41,161 nucleotides of DNA, from contig CAKUQM010000015.1 of NCBI GenBank assembly GCA_934675465.1, positions 1 through 41,161 on the forward strand. The letters are read 5' to 3'. The notes beneath the pieces are model-generated. The model did no database searches. It worked only from the letters and a program-made list of their open reading frames with translations, and was not told where the DNA came from. The position numbers and the translations under genes are program-made. Origin of the DNA: an uncultured Erysipelotrichaceae bacterium. GTDB taxonomy: Bacteria; Bacillota_I; Bacilli_A; Erysipelotrichales; Erysipelotrichaceae. Each line of letters begins with the position of its first letter. The stretch's first letter is position 1. Shown one piece after another: positions 23,083 to 31,244 of this stretch.

Positions 23083-24453
23083 ATGGAAAATGCTTGGAAG
23101 AAATATGCTGGTAATTTAGATCCAGTAATGAATTTTGGTAAAGATTACATTGATTTCATGACTTTATCAAAAACAGAAAGGGAAACAGTAGCTAATTCTA
23201 TTGAAATAGCTGAAAAAGCTGGTTTTAAGGATTTAAATACTGTTAGCGAATTAAAGGCTGGTGATAAGGTATATTTCAACAACCGTGGTAAGTCTTTATT
23301 CTTATTTGTAGTTGGTAAAGAAGATTTAGCTAAGGGCTTAAACATCTTAGGTGCCCATGTTGATTCACCTCGTTTGGATCTTAAACAGCATCCTTTATAT
23401 GAAGATTCAGGTCTAGTATTATTAGATACTCACTACTATGGTGGTATTAAGAAGTATCAATGGGTTGCTCAACCTCTAGCTCTTCATGGTGTTGTTTGTA
23501 AGAAAGATGGCAGCTTAGTTAAGGTTGTGATTGGTGAAAGTGAAGATGATCCAGTTGTTGGTGTAAGCGACTTATTAATTCATTTAGCTGCTGATCAAAT
23601 GAAGAAGACAGGTTCTAATGTAGTAGAAGGTGAAGATTTAAATGTTTTATTTGGTTCAATTCCTGCTGCAACAGAGGAAGATGAGAAGGAACTTGTTAAG
23701 AAGAATATTTTGAATCTATTAAAAGAGAAGTATGATATCGAAGAAGATGATTTCATTTCTGCAGAAATTGAAGTAGTTCCTGCTGGTAAGGCAAGAGATT
23801 ATGGTTTTGACAGAAGCATGGTTATGGCTTATGGCCAAGATGATAATGTATGTGCTTATACTTCTTTAAGAGCTATTGTTGAAGAAGAAAATCCTGAAAG
23901 AACAAGTTGTTGCATCTTATCTGATAAGGAAGAAGTTGGTTCTCAAGGCAATACTGGTATGCATTCAAGTGCATTTGAGAATACTTTAGCTGAATTAATG
24001 GATAAGTGTGGTCAATATTCTGAATTAAATATCAGAAGATGTTTAAGAAATTCAATGATGTTGTCTAGTGATGTTAGTGCAGCTCATGATCCTAATTACC
24101 CAAGTGTAAGTTCTCCAAATCAAAATAACGCTGAATTCGGTAAGGGTATTGTGTTCAATAAGTATACTGGTTCTAGAGGTAAGGGTGGCAGTAATGATGC
24201 TAATCCTGAATTTATTGCTAAGATTCGTAAGGTTTTAGATGAAAATGGTGTTAATTACCAAACAAGTGAGCTTGGTAAGGTTGACCAAGGCGGTGGTGGC
24301 ACTATCGCTTATATCTTAGCTAATAAGGATGTTGAAGTAATTGATGCAGGTGTTGCGGTTCAAAATATGCATGCTTGTTATGAAGTTACAAGTAAGGTAG
24401 ATATCTATGAAGCTTATCTAGCTTATAAGGCTTTCTTAAAGGATATGAAATAA
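23083..24453 (+). CDS. M18-family zinc aminopeptidase
   Basis: A 456-residue cytosolic aminopeptidase of the M18 (aspartyl aminopeptidase) family, which removes N-terminal residues from peptides using two zinc ions. Expected metal and catalytic residues are seen in GAHVDSPRLDL (His92), AYGQDDNVCAY, SDKEEVGSQGNTG, and a C-terminal His in VAVQNMHACYE. Length fits the family. The ATG at 23083 is chosen because GAAGG lies before it; an upstream in-frame start at 23032 would lie in the tRNA terminator. It is monocistronic, ending at a hairpin terminator. Many M18 enzymes prefer acidic residues, but the preference here is not known. Confidence 0.9.
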   Translation: MENAWKKYAGNLDPVMNFGKDYIDFMTLSKTERETVANSIEIAEKAGFKDLNTVSELKAGDKVYFNNRGKSLFLFVVGKEDLAKGLNILGAHVDSPRLDLKQHPLYEDSGLVLLDTHYYGGIKKYQWVAQPLALHGVVCKKDGSLVKVVIGESEDDPVVGVSDLLIHLAADQMKKTGSNVVEGEDLNVLFGSIPAATEEDEKELVKKNILNLLKEKYDIEEDDFISAEIEVVPAGKARDYGFDRSMVMAYGQDDNVCAYTSLRAIVEEENPERTSCCILSDKEEVGSQGNTGMHSSAFENTLAELMDKCGQYSELNIRRCLRNSMMLSSDVSAAHDPNYPSVSSPNQNNAEFGKGIVFNKYTGSRGKGGSNDANPEFIAKIRKVLDENGVNYQTSELGKVDQGGGGTIAYILANKDVEVIDAGVAVQNMHACYEVTSKVDIYEAYLAYKAFLKDMK

Positions 24454-24461
24454 TTAGATTA

Positions 24462-24483
24462 GGCTCGAAAGAGTCTTTTCTTT
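24462..24483 (+). terminator. Terminator after the aminopeptidase gene
   Basis: Short stem GGCTC (24462-24466) with GAGTC (24471-24475), GAAA tetraloop, then TTTTCTTT. Confidence 0.75.
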
Positions 24484-24504
24484 ATGCTTAAGTAAAAAGT
24501 TTGT

Positions 24505-24510
24505 TATTAT
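24505..24510 (+). promoter_or_regulatory. -10 box six bases before a start codon
   Basis: TATTAT followed by GAAAAT and ATG (24517). No ribosome site is present between. It suggests a leaderless transcript. Confidence 0.45.
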
Positions 24511-24516
24511 GAAAAT

Positions 24517-26157
24517 ATGAAAAAGAAAACATTGAAAAGAATTGACTTATTATTGTTGGTGATAGTTATCTTATTAATTACTGTTTTGGTTTATAGAATT
24601 TCAAATAAAGAGAAACTATCTGATGCTTATTTAGCTAGTGATACAAATAATGTTCTTGTTTATGATGAAGGTGATAAGGAAGTATCTTTAGTGCGTGGAC
24701 AACTTGTTTCTCTATCTGATAAGACTAAAGAAATGAATGGAAATGAATATCATAAGGTTTATTTGGGTGACACTGTTTATTATGTTTATAAAGATAATTT
24801 AGTTTTAGATAGAGAATCATCAGTACTTGAGAAGTCTTTATATGTTTATCGTACTTGTAGTGTTTATCAAGACAAAGAGGGTAGTAAACTTACTGGTTTG
24901 ATAGAAAGGGGCGAAAAGATTAATGTTATTGGTCACAGTCCCCTAAAAGATGATGGTAGCGTTGATCGTTATCAATTTGATGGTGGTTATATTTTAAGCA
25001 AATATCTTACAAACGATAAGGAATTATTGAATATTTCTAATCCTTTTTCAAATGATACAAGTAATCCCTATGGGGCAGGTAGTGCTAGTGAACTTGATTA
25101 TATAGGCAACGAAAAGGTTCAAATAGAAGATAATGTGATGCCTGATGTTTGTAAGTCTTTATATATTAATAAAGAGGCAATGGAAGATATTGAGGATTAT
25201 ATCGAATTAGCTAAAAGAACTGCTGTAAATACTTTTGTGATTGATATTAGAGATGCTCATATTGTTTCTTATAAGTCAGATATTATGAAGGAAAGATCTA
25301 TTTCTTCTTATGATGCAGCTACTTTTACCATGGAAGATTTTAAAGCACAACTTGATAAGGTGAAAGATGCTGGCATTTATATGGTTGGCCGTATAACTAT
25401 TTTTAAAGATAAGAATTTTATGATTGATCATCCAGAATTCGCGATTGCGGATTTAAATGATGATGGTAAGCCTTTTATGTATGGAGGGTCTTATTGGCCT
25501 AGTCCTTTTCTAAGAGAAGTATGGGAATATAATGTAGAGCTTGCCAAAGAGGCTGTAACTAAATTAGGTTTCAATGAAATAGAATTTGATTATGTGCGTT
25601 TTCCTGAACAAATAGATTATTATGCTGATAAGTTAAATGCTCTTGATTTACAAAATAAATATGATGAGACAAGGTCTGAAGTTATTCAAAGATTTTTAAT
25701 GTATGCAGTTGATGAATTACATGGCGTTGGGGCTTATGTTTCAGCTGATGTCTTTGGGGAGACTAGTAATAATTATGTAACGGCTTATGGACAATACTGG
25801 CCAGCTATTTCAAGTGTAGTTGATGTTATTTCACCTATGCCCTATCCTGATCATTTTAATACCCATGCTTATAATATTGAAGAAGTTGTTTGGGAAGTTC
25901 CTTATAAGTTAATGTTGGCTTGGGGTAAGGAAGCTAAAAAGATGCAAGACATCACCCCTAACAGAGCTAGAGTAAGAACTTTTATCCAGGGCTATAATTC
26001 TATAAGTAGACCTTATGTTGTCTATGATAACGAGAAGCTACTAGATCAAATCAATGGTTTGGCTGATGCAGGTATTTTAGATAACGGTTATATCGTTTGG
26101 AATGCCGGTAGTTATATTGATAATTATTGTTTATATGAGGATGCACTTAGTAGGTAA
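24517..26157 (+). CDS. Membrane-anchored putative glycoside hydrolase (DUF4015-like)
   Basis: A 546-residue protein with one N-terminal membrane helix (about 9-27, LLLLVIVILLITVLVY) and the rest outside the cell. Residues about 40-165 look like two small SH3-like segments. From about 200 the sequence follows the DUF4015 (PF13200) TIM-barrel family: FVIDIRDAH, MVGRITIFKD, GFNEIEFDYVRFPE with acidic residues placed like a glycosidase active site, and VSPMPYPDHF-like ISPMPYPDHF. The family is predicted to act on polysaccharides, perhaps cell wall, but is not well characterised. The start has no Shine-Dalgarno site. It is not part of an obvious operon. Confidence 0.83.
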   Translation: MKKKTLKRIDLLLLVIVILLITVLVYRISNKEKLSDAYLASDTNNVLVYDEGDKEVSLVRGQLVSLSDKTKEMNGNEYHKVYLGDTVYYVYKDNLVLDRESSVLEKSLYVYRTCSVYQDKEGSKLTGLIERGEKINVIGHSPLKDDGSVDRYQFDGGYILSKYLTNDKELLNISNPFSNDTSNPYGAGSASELDYIGNEKVQIEDNVMPDVCKSLYINKEAMEDIEDYIELAKRTAVNTFVIDIRDAHIVSYKSDIMKERSISSYDAATFTMEDFKAQLDKVKDAGIYMVGRITIFKDKNFMIDHPEFAIADLNDDGKPFMYGGSYWPSPFLREVWEYNVELAKEAVTKLGFNEIEFDYVRFPEQIDYYADKLNALDLQNKYDETRSEVIQRFLMYAVDELHGVGAYVSADVFGETSNNYVTAYGQYWPAISSVVDVISPMPYPDHFNTHAYNIEEVVWEVPYKLMLAWGKEAKKMQDITPNRARVRTFIQGYNSISRPYVVYDNEKLLDQINGLADAGILDNGYIVWNAGSYIDNYCLYEDALSR

Positions 26158-26182
26158 CTAGTTATAAAAATGTTTGTATGAT

Positions 26183-26213
26183 ACGAAAAATAACATATTA
26201 TATAATTTTTCGT
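26183..26213 (+). repeat. Inverted repeat over the histidine kinase promoter
   Basis: ACGAAAAAT (26183-26191) and ATTTTTCGT (26205-26213) are perfect 9-base arms with a 13-base A/T spacer holding TATAAT-like boxes. It lies 14 bases before the predicted kinase start. It has the form of an operator for a dimeric regulator; as a terminator it would lack GC pairs. Confidence 0.6.
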
Positions 26214-26227
26214 TTATAATTGATATT

Positions 26228-28030
26228 ATGTTAGATATTAAATCGATGGCGATTTCTTTTGAGTTATTTGGGGCATTTGTTTCGTTAATGTTGGGTGCCT
26301 TCTTTTTCCTACAAAAGAATAAGGATGAAATCGATAGAGATATCATGAATGTTGTTTCTCTTGGTGCTTTACTTTTAATTAGTGACAGTATGACTTATCT
26401 TTATGACAGTGTAACAACAGATGTTGGTTTTATCATTAATAAATTAGCTACTTTCTTAGTTTATACATGTAACTATACTTTGTTGACGTTGTTTGGAAAG
26501 TGCTTGATTGATTATATTAAGCCAAATAAGAAACAAAGATGTGTGTTTTGTGTAGTATTTATTTGTATTATTATTTCTTTAATAATGCTGGTAGCATCTC
26601 AATTCTTTGATATTATCTATTATTTTGATGAGTTTAATGTATATCACAGAACTAATTTATATTTCTTATCACAGATTACTTCTTTTATAGGTATTTTCTG
26701 TTATGGATATTTCTTGCTGAAGAATAAGAATAAGATGATGAAAAATGAATATTATGCTACTTTGTGTTATGTTGTTATTCCTAGTTTATGCACAATAATT
26801 CAAACTTTTATTTATGGTTTTCCATTTCAAATATTGTCACTTGTTATAAGTGGTTGGTTACTTTTCTTAACTAGAGATTTGGCAGTTAGAAATAATTTGA
26901 AGCAGGCTCTTGATTCTAAGGACTCTTATTTGAGTAAGATGTCTCATGATTTAAGAACGCCACTAAATGGTATTATTGGGCTTTTGGATATCAATGATAA
27001 CCATCCAGATGATACCGAATTAAATCAAAGAAGTCGTGATAAGGCTAGGGTTGCTGCTAATCACTTGTTGTCTTTGTTGAATGATGTTTTAGAGTTGAGC
27101 AAACTAGATAGTCAAAGGGCTGTCTTGATTGAGGATCCTTTTGATTTAAGAGATGTTCTTGATGAGGTTGAAACTATTTCTAAGTTAAAGGCTGAGTCTA
27201 TGAATATTAACTTGATCTGTAATTATAAGGATGGTTTAACTTGTCCATATGTTTATGGTTCTTCTTTGCATATGAAACAAATTTTATTAAATCTTGTGGA
27301 TAATGCGATTAAATATAACAAAGTTGATGGTTTTGTAAAGCTTGATGTTAATGTTAAAAGACATAAGGAAGATTTGATTACCTATGAATTTGTGGTTAAG
27401 GATAATGGACTTGGTATTGATAAGGAATATCTTGATCATATCTTCGAGCCTTTTAGTCAAGAGAATCAAAACTTTAATGAGTATCGTTTAGGTACTGGTT
27501 TAGGTATGTCTATTGTCAAAGGACTTGTAGAACTTATGAAGGGTTCTATTTCGGTTACTTCTAAAAAAGGTGAAGGAAGTACCTTTGAAGTTGTGATTCC
27601 TTTTAAGATAGCTCCTGAGATTGTTAAGAATACTAAGGATTCTAAGGTATCTATTAAGGGCAAAAAGGTTTTACTTGTTGAGGATAATGATTTAAATAGA
27701 GAAATTGCCAAGACTTTACTTGAAGATGAGGGTGTTTTGGTTAGTGAAGCTGTCGATGGCTTAGATGCGTTGAAGGTTTTTGAAGAGTCTGAGATTGGCT
27801 ATTTTGATTTGATTTTAATGGATGTTGTGATGCCTAATATGAATGGTTTATCTGCTACACGTGCTATTAGGGAACTTAATAGAATTGATAGTAATTTGCC
27901 TATTATCGCATTAAGTGCGAATGCTTATGCTGAGGATATTAAAAAGACCAAGGATGCTGGTATGGACGATTATGTGTCTAAGCCTTTTAAAATTGAAAAT
28001 CTTGTTGAAATGATTGATAAGTACTGTTAA
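26228..28030 (+). CDS. Hybrid sensor histidine kinase with receiver domain
   Basis: A 600-residue membrane kinase. About six to seven membrane spans cover residues 5-215. A HisKA domain follows with the phosphorylated His240 in MSHDLRTPLNG, then an ATPase domain (LVDNAIKYNK as N box, DNGLGID, GTGLGMSIVKGL). A C-terminal receiver carries Asp532 in LILMDVVMPN and the conserved KP near SKPF. It senses a signal through the membrane part and passes phosphate internally; a phosphotransfer partner is not seen nearby. The start is uncertain: ATG 26228 has no ribosome site but lies seven bases after TATAAT (26215-26220). A TTG at 26174 in the same frame would overlap the promoter repeat. The next gene begins just after its stop. 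Confidence 0.87.
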   Translation: MLDIKSMAISFELFGAFVSLMLGAFFFLQKNKDEIDRDIMNVVSLGALLLISDSMTYLYDSVTTDVGFIINKLATFLVYTCNYTLLTLFGKCLIDYIKPNKKQRCVFCVVFICIIISLIMLVASQFFDIIYYFDEFNVYHRTNLYFLSQITSFIGIFCYGYFLLKNKNKMMKNEYYATLCYVVIPSLCTIIQTFIYGFPFQILSLVISGWLLFLTRDLAVRNNLKQALDSKDSYLSKMSHDLRTPLNGIIGLLDINDNHPDDTELNQRSRDKARVAANHLLSLLNDVLELSKLDSQRAVLIEDPFDLRDVLDEVETISKLKAESMNINLICNYKDGLTCPYVYGSSLHMKQILLNLVDNAIKYNKVDGFVKLDVNVKRHKEDLITYEFVVKDNGLGIDKEYLDHIFEPFSQENQNFNEYRLGTGLGMSIVKGLVELMKGSISVTSKKGEGSTFEVVIPFKIAPEIVKNTKDSKVSIKGKKVLLVEDNDLNREIAKTLLEDEGVLVSEAVDGLDALKVFEESEIGYFDLILMDVVMPNMNGLSATRAIRELNRIDSNLPIIALSANAYAEDIKKTKDAGMDDYVSKPFKIENLVEMIDKYC

Positions 28031-28040
28031 TATATTTCTT

Positions 28041-28385
28041 GTGGATGTAATTATAACAATCGAAGATAAGCAAGATAATTATAAAGAAGTAGTTAGAGAG
28101 AAAAATATTATTAATAAGAAGCATTTTTCTTATGCTGATTCGTTGGATGTTTTAAATGATGTGCGCATCTTTAATAATGGAATTACGATATTTCGAAAAG
28201 ATGAAAATCATGAGACTTTTGTGGTCTTAAGGGATAAACCTTATATCAAGGTAAAGTCATCTGAGGGTAGTATTGTTTTTTCTATTAAAGAGCTTGCATT
28301 ATCAATAAACAATGATATTATATCTATTGGCTATTATTTAAATGATAGTTACAAGCAAATAAAGATAGAATTTATAGGAGATTAA
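28041..28385 (+). CDS. DUF1934-like (YwiB-type) small protein
   Basis: A protein of about 114 residues with alternating strands (VIITIEDKQDN, NNGITIFRKD, QIKIEFIGD) similar in layout to the DUF1934/YwiB calycin-like beta-barrel family, whose function is unknown. The start is not clear: GTG 28041 is chosen here; a TTG at 28014 would overlap the kinase by 17 bases, and neither has a ribosome site. It ends eight bases before rpoE, with the rpoE ribosome site (AGGAGA) overlapping its stop. This neighbourhood with rpoE fits the YwiB-like genes of other Firmicutes, as far as I recall. Confidence is moderate for the family, low for the start. Confidence 0.62.
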   Translation: MDVIITIEDKQDNYKEVVREKNIINKKHFSYADSLDVLNDVRIFNNGITIFRKDENHETFVVLRDKPYIKVKSSEGSIVFSIKELALSINNDIISIGYYLNDSYKQIKIEFIGD

Positions 28386-28393
28386 TATAAAAA

Positions 28394-28711
28394 ATGACAG
28401 CAAAAAGATCAATGGCTGATGTAGCATATGATTATATCGCAGCTCATAAAATGGCAATTCCTTTCAAGGAACTTTGGGCTGAGGTATCTAAGGAAACTGG
28501 AGTAAGTGGCGATAGGGTAGCGTCTTTTTATTCTGATTTATCAATCGATGGACGTTTTGTACAACTTGATGGTAACAAGTGGGATTTAAAGAATCACTTA
28601 AAGTTTGAGGATACTCAAATCAATTTGGCTGAATTAGAAGTTGATGATGACGAGGGTGTTGTTTATGATGATGATGGCAACATCATTGAAGAACCTGAGG
28701 ATGATGAATAA
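28394..28711 (+). CDS. rpoE: RNA polymerase delta subunit
   Basis: A 105-residue delta subunit, an accessory part of RNA polymerase in Firmicutes that speeds recycling and sharpens promoter choice. Residues 1-75 are the HARE-HTH fold (SMADVAYDYIAAHK, FKELWAEVSKETG, FYSDLSIDGRFVQLDGNKWDL). The end is a short acidic tail (EVDDDEGVVYDDD, EEPEDDE), shorter than the roughly 90-residue tail of Bacillus subtilis. AGGAGA lies before the ATG. A hairpin terminator starts on its stop codon. It is probably cotranscribed with the DUF1934-like gene. It is a good marker for a Firmicute. Confidence 0.92.
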   Translation: MTAKRSMADVAYDYIAAHKMAIPFKELWAEVSKETGVSGDRVASFYSDLSIDGRFVQLDGNKWDLKNHLKFEDTQINLAELEVDDDEGVVYDDDGNIIEEPEDDE

Positions 28712-28735
28712 GGCGCTTTGCGTCTTTTCTTTTTG
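28710..28735 (+). terminator. Terminator after rpoE
   Basis: Stem AAGGCGC (28710-28716) with GCGTCTT (28720-28726, one G-U pair), three-base loop, T-rich tail to 28734. Confidence 0.8.
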
Positions 28736-28741
28736 TATAAT
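28736..28741 (+). promoter_or_regulatory. -10 box six bases before the HAD start
   Basis: Perfect TATAAT followed by TAAGAA and ATG (28748), with no ribosome site. It directly follows the rpoE terminator. Confidence 0.5.
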
Positions 28742-28747
28742 TAAGAA

Positions 28748-29368
28748 ATGAAATATTTAATTTTTGATTTTAATGGAACGATATTAAATGATACTGAACT
28801 TGGACTTGAATGTATCAATAGATGTATTGATGATTTCTTAAATAGAGATCATTTAAGTTTGAAAGAATATCGTAATATCTTCACTTTTCCAGTTAAACAT
28901 TATTATGAAGTAGTTGGCTTTGATTTTGATGTCTTAAGTTGGGAAGAAGTTGGTCGTAAGTGGATGGATTATTATGAGGCTGGTTTTGATAAGTGTCAGC
29001 TTTATGATGGTATTAGAGAAATACTTATTAAGAATCACTTGTTGGGTAATAAAAATATTGTCTTGAGTGCTTCTAAGTTGGATATGTTAAAAGGCCAGCT
29101 TGATAAGTTAGACATTCTTGATATGTTTGATGAGGTGCTTGGCATTGATAATATCTATGCTACTAGTAAGTTGCCTATTGGCTTAGAATTTATTAAGGAT
29201 AAAAACCCTAAGGATTGTTTAATGATAGGTGATACTTTACATGATGGTGAAGTAGCTAGGGCCATGGGTGTTGAGTGTGTATTGGTTGCAAAAGGTCATC
29301 AATCTAAAGATGTTTTGTGTCAAAGTGGCCTTAGGGTATATGATGATATTAGAGAGGTATTGTTATGA
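28748..29368 (+). CDS. HAD-superfamily hydrolase, motif I variant
   Basis: A 206-residue HAD protein of the phosphoglycolate-phosphatase-like type with a small helical cap. Motif I reads DFNGTILND (Asp8 nucleophile) instead of DxDGT, so the usual acid/base Asp is Asn10. Motif II is VLSASK, and motif IV MIGDTLHDGEVAR is well kept. The substrate is unknown; the Asn change could lower the phosphatase rate or mark a distinct subgroup. No Shine-Dalgarno site; TATAAT is six bases upstream of the ATG. Its stop overlaps the ispF start (ATGA), so the two are translationally coupled. Confidence 0.85.
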   Translation: MKYLIFDFNGTILNDTELGLECINRCIDDFLNRDHLSLKEYRNIFTFPVKHYYEVVGFDFDVLSWEEVGRKWMDYYEAGFDKCQLYDGIREILIKNHLLGNKNIVLSASKLDMLKGQLDKLDILDMFDEVLGIDNIYATSKLPIGLEFIKDKNPKDCLMIGDTLHDGEVARAMGVECVLVAKGHQSKDVLCQSGLRVYDDIREVLL

Positions 29369-29838
29369 GAATAGGTCAATCACAGGATGTGCATCGTTTA
29401 GTTACAGGTAGAGATTTGATTATTGGTGGCGTGAAGATTCCTTATGAGAAAGGGCTTTTGGGCCATAGTGATGCGGATGTGCTGCTTCATGCGATTATTG
29501 AGTCTTTGATTGGAGCTATGGGCTTAAGGGATATTGGTACTCATTTTTCTGACAAGGATGCTAAGTATGAGAATATTTCTTCTTTAGTTTTATTGGAAAA
29601 GACTAAGGATATGCTTAAGGAACATGGCTATAGGGTGGTAAATATCGACAGTTTGATTATCATTGAGAAGCCTAAGATGGCTCCTTATATTGATACTATG
29701 AAAGAAAATATCGCGAATACTTTAGGTATTGATAGTTCGCTTGTTAATGTTAAGGCGACATGTTTTGAAAAGATGGGTTTTGTGGGTAGAGGCGAAGGTG
29801 CAATTGCCCAGGCTGTCTGTTTAATTGATGAAATCTAA
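29365..29838 (+). CDS. ispF: 2-C-methyl-D-erythritol 2,4-cyclodiphosphate synthase
   Basis: A 157-residue IspF, the enzyme that closes the cyclodiphosphate ring in the methylerythritol (non-mevalonate) pathway to isoprenoids. The zinc ligands are Asp8 and His10 (SQDVHR) and His42 (SDADVLLHAI). Further family segments are LGLRDIGTHF-like MGLRDIGTHFSD, EKPKMAPYI and the end FVGRGEGAIAQAV. Length is typical. It overlaps the HAD gene by four bases and ends at a bidirectional terminator. It shows that the organism uses the MEP pathway; the other Isp genes are not in the window. Confidence 0.95.
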   Translation: MRIGQSQDVHRLVTGRDLIIGGVKIPYEKGLLGHSDADVLLHAIIESLIGAMGLRDIGTHFSDKDAKYENISSLVLLEKTKDMLKEHGYRVVNIDSLIIIEKPKMAPYIDTMKENIANTLGIDSSLVNVKATCFEKMGFVGRGEGAIAQAVCLIDEI

Positions 29839-29863
29839 AAGGCTACAATTCATTGTAGCCTTT
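29838..29863. terminator. Bidirectional terminator between ispF and MATE gene
   Basis: Perfect 12-bp inverted repeat AAAGGCTACAAT (29838-29849) and ATTGTAGCCTTT (29852-29863). Confidence 0.85.
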
Positions 29864-29864
29864 A

Positions 29865-31181
29865 TTATAGGTTGTTGATTAAGTCTTTCTTACGCCACTT
29901 ACCAGATTCCCATCTGATGATAAATATTAGGCCTCTTAGACATTCATCACTCGCCATACCAATCCAAATACCCATAAGTCCTAAGCCTTGGACAAAGCCA
30001 AAGTAGTAGGCAATAGGGATGGATATAAACCACATACTAAGGATGCCACAGATTACAGGAAATTTAATGTCGCCAACTGCTTGTAAGCTTCTTACCATGG
30101 TCATGTTGATGGCTCTTCCTATTTCAAGGATAAAATCCACAAACATTACGCTTTTCGCAATATGTAATAATTCTTTATCTATAAATAGTGAGAATAGTGG
30201 TTCTGCGAATATAAATATTAATAAGGCAGTTGTACCATTTAGAATAACTGATAAGATGGTAGCTTTCTTGGCTTCTTGATAGGCTAAGTCTTTATTTCCT
30301 TCACCAATCATGTAACCAATAATTACCTGAGATGCTTGTGAAAGAGCGCAACCTAACAAATAACCAATCATGGCATACATGTAGGCAAAGGTTCTTACTT
30401 TGACAATAGAATTGCCTAGCATATTTACCATTGTTAGGATGACCATTTGTGATGCATTGTAGGATACGGTTTCACCACCACTTGGTAGTCCTATTTTTAA
30501 CATGGTCTTTAATAAGGTAGAAGGCCATGGATTTAGACATTTAAAGTTTACTTTTATTGAACTTAATAAGTTAAAGATGATTATTAAAAATGTTAAACCA
30601 ATAATTCTTGATAATACAGAAGAGATGGCAGCACCGGCTACTCCTAAGTGTGGTATTAAGAAGTAGTTGCCTACAATGTTTAAACCGTTCATGATGGTTG
30701 ATGCCAACATTGATTGTTTCATCCAACCATTGCTTCTAAACATAGCACTATAGGTTGAGAAGATTCCTTGAAAGGCTAGGCCTAGGGAACAAATGTTTAA
30801 GTAGATTAAGGCTTCACTCATACAATCATTAGGGATTTTCATTAGAGTAAAGATGTTTCTACCAAACAACAATAGGACAATAGAGATAATAAAGCCAAAG
30901 GCTCCATTCACGATGATTCCCAGCGCATATAATTGTTCAATTTTATCTGTCTTTCCTTTACCGAATAGTTGGGAACATAGAATGGTAACTGATAATGAGA
31001 TTACTGTGAAGGCAATAATCAATAGGTCCATGATACTAGAGGCGTTGGCGATAGCGCTGGCTCCAGTATTTGATACTTGGTTGACCATGATTTTATCGAT
31101 GTTAGCTACTAGAAGTTGTAATACTAATTCAATAAAAATAGGCCAAGTGTATTTAAGTAGTTTCTTGTCGAATAGTTTCAT
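29865..31181 (-). CDS. MATE-family exporter
   Basis: A 438-residue protein with about twelve helices in two halves. The start LLKYTWPIFIELVLQLLVANIDKIMVNQ fits the first helices of MATE transporters, with GVAGAAISSVLSR ending the first half and GEGNKDLAYQEAKKA in the loop after helix 8. It would export a cationic compound with an ion gradient. It is only distantly related to the other two MATE genes here. No Shine-Dalgarno site; a promoter TTGAAT-16-TAAACT ends eight bases before the ATG. It lies downstream of the acidic membrane protein on the same strand, without a clear terminator between. Confidence 0.87.
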   Translation of the reverse strand: MKLFDKKLLKYTWPIFIELVLQLLVANIDKIMVNQVSNTGASAIANASSIMDLLIIAFTVISLSVTILCSQLFGKGKTDKIEQLYALGIIVNGAFGFIISIVLLLFGRNIFTLMKIPNDCMSEALIYLNICSLGLAFQGIFSTYSAMFRSNGWMKQSMLASTIMNGLNIVGNYFLIPHLGVAGAAISSVLSRIIGLTFLIIIFNLLSSIKVNFKCLNPWPSTLLKTMLKIGLPSGGETVSYNASQMVILTMVNMLGNSIVKVRTFAYMYAMIGYLLGCALSQASQVIIGYMIGEGNKDLAYQEAKKATILSVILNGTTALLIFIFAEPLFSLFIDKELLHIAKSVMFVDFILEIGRAINMTMVRSLQAVGDIKFPVICGILSMWFISIPIAYYFGFVQGLGLMGIWIGMASDECLRGLIFIIRWESGKWRKKDLINNL

Positions 31182-31189
31182 ACTTAAAT

Positions 31190-31217
31190 AGTTTAATACG
31201 GCCTATTTTAAATTCAA
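31190..31217 (-). promoter_or_regulatory. Promoter of the MATE gene at 29865-31181
   Basis: On the minus strand TTGAAT (31217-31212), 16-base spacer, TAAACT (31195-31190), then eight bases to ATG. It predicts a start next to the first codon. Confidence 0.5.
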
Positions 31218-31244
31218 TATCTTTTTTAATAGAAAACGATTACA

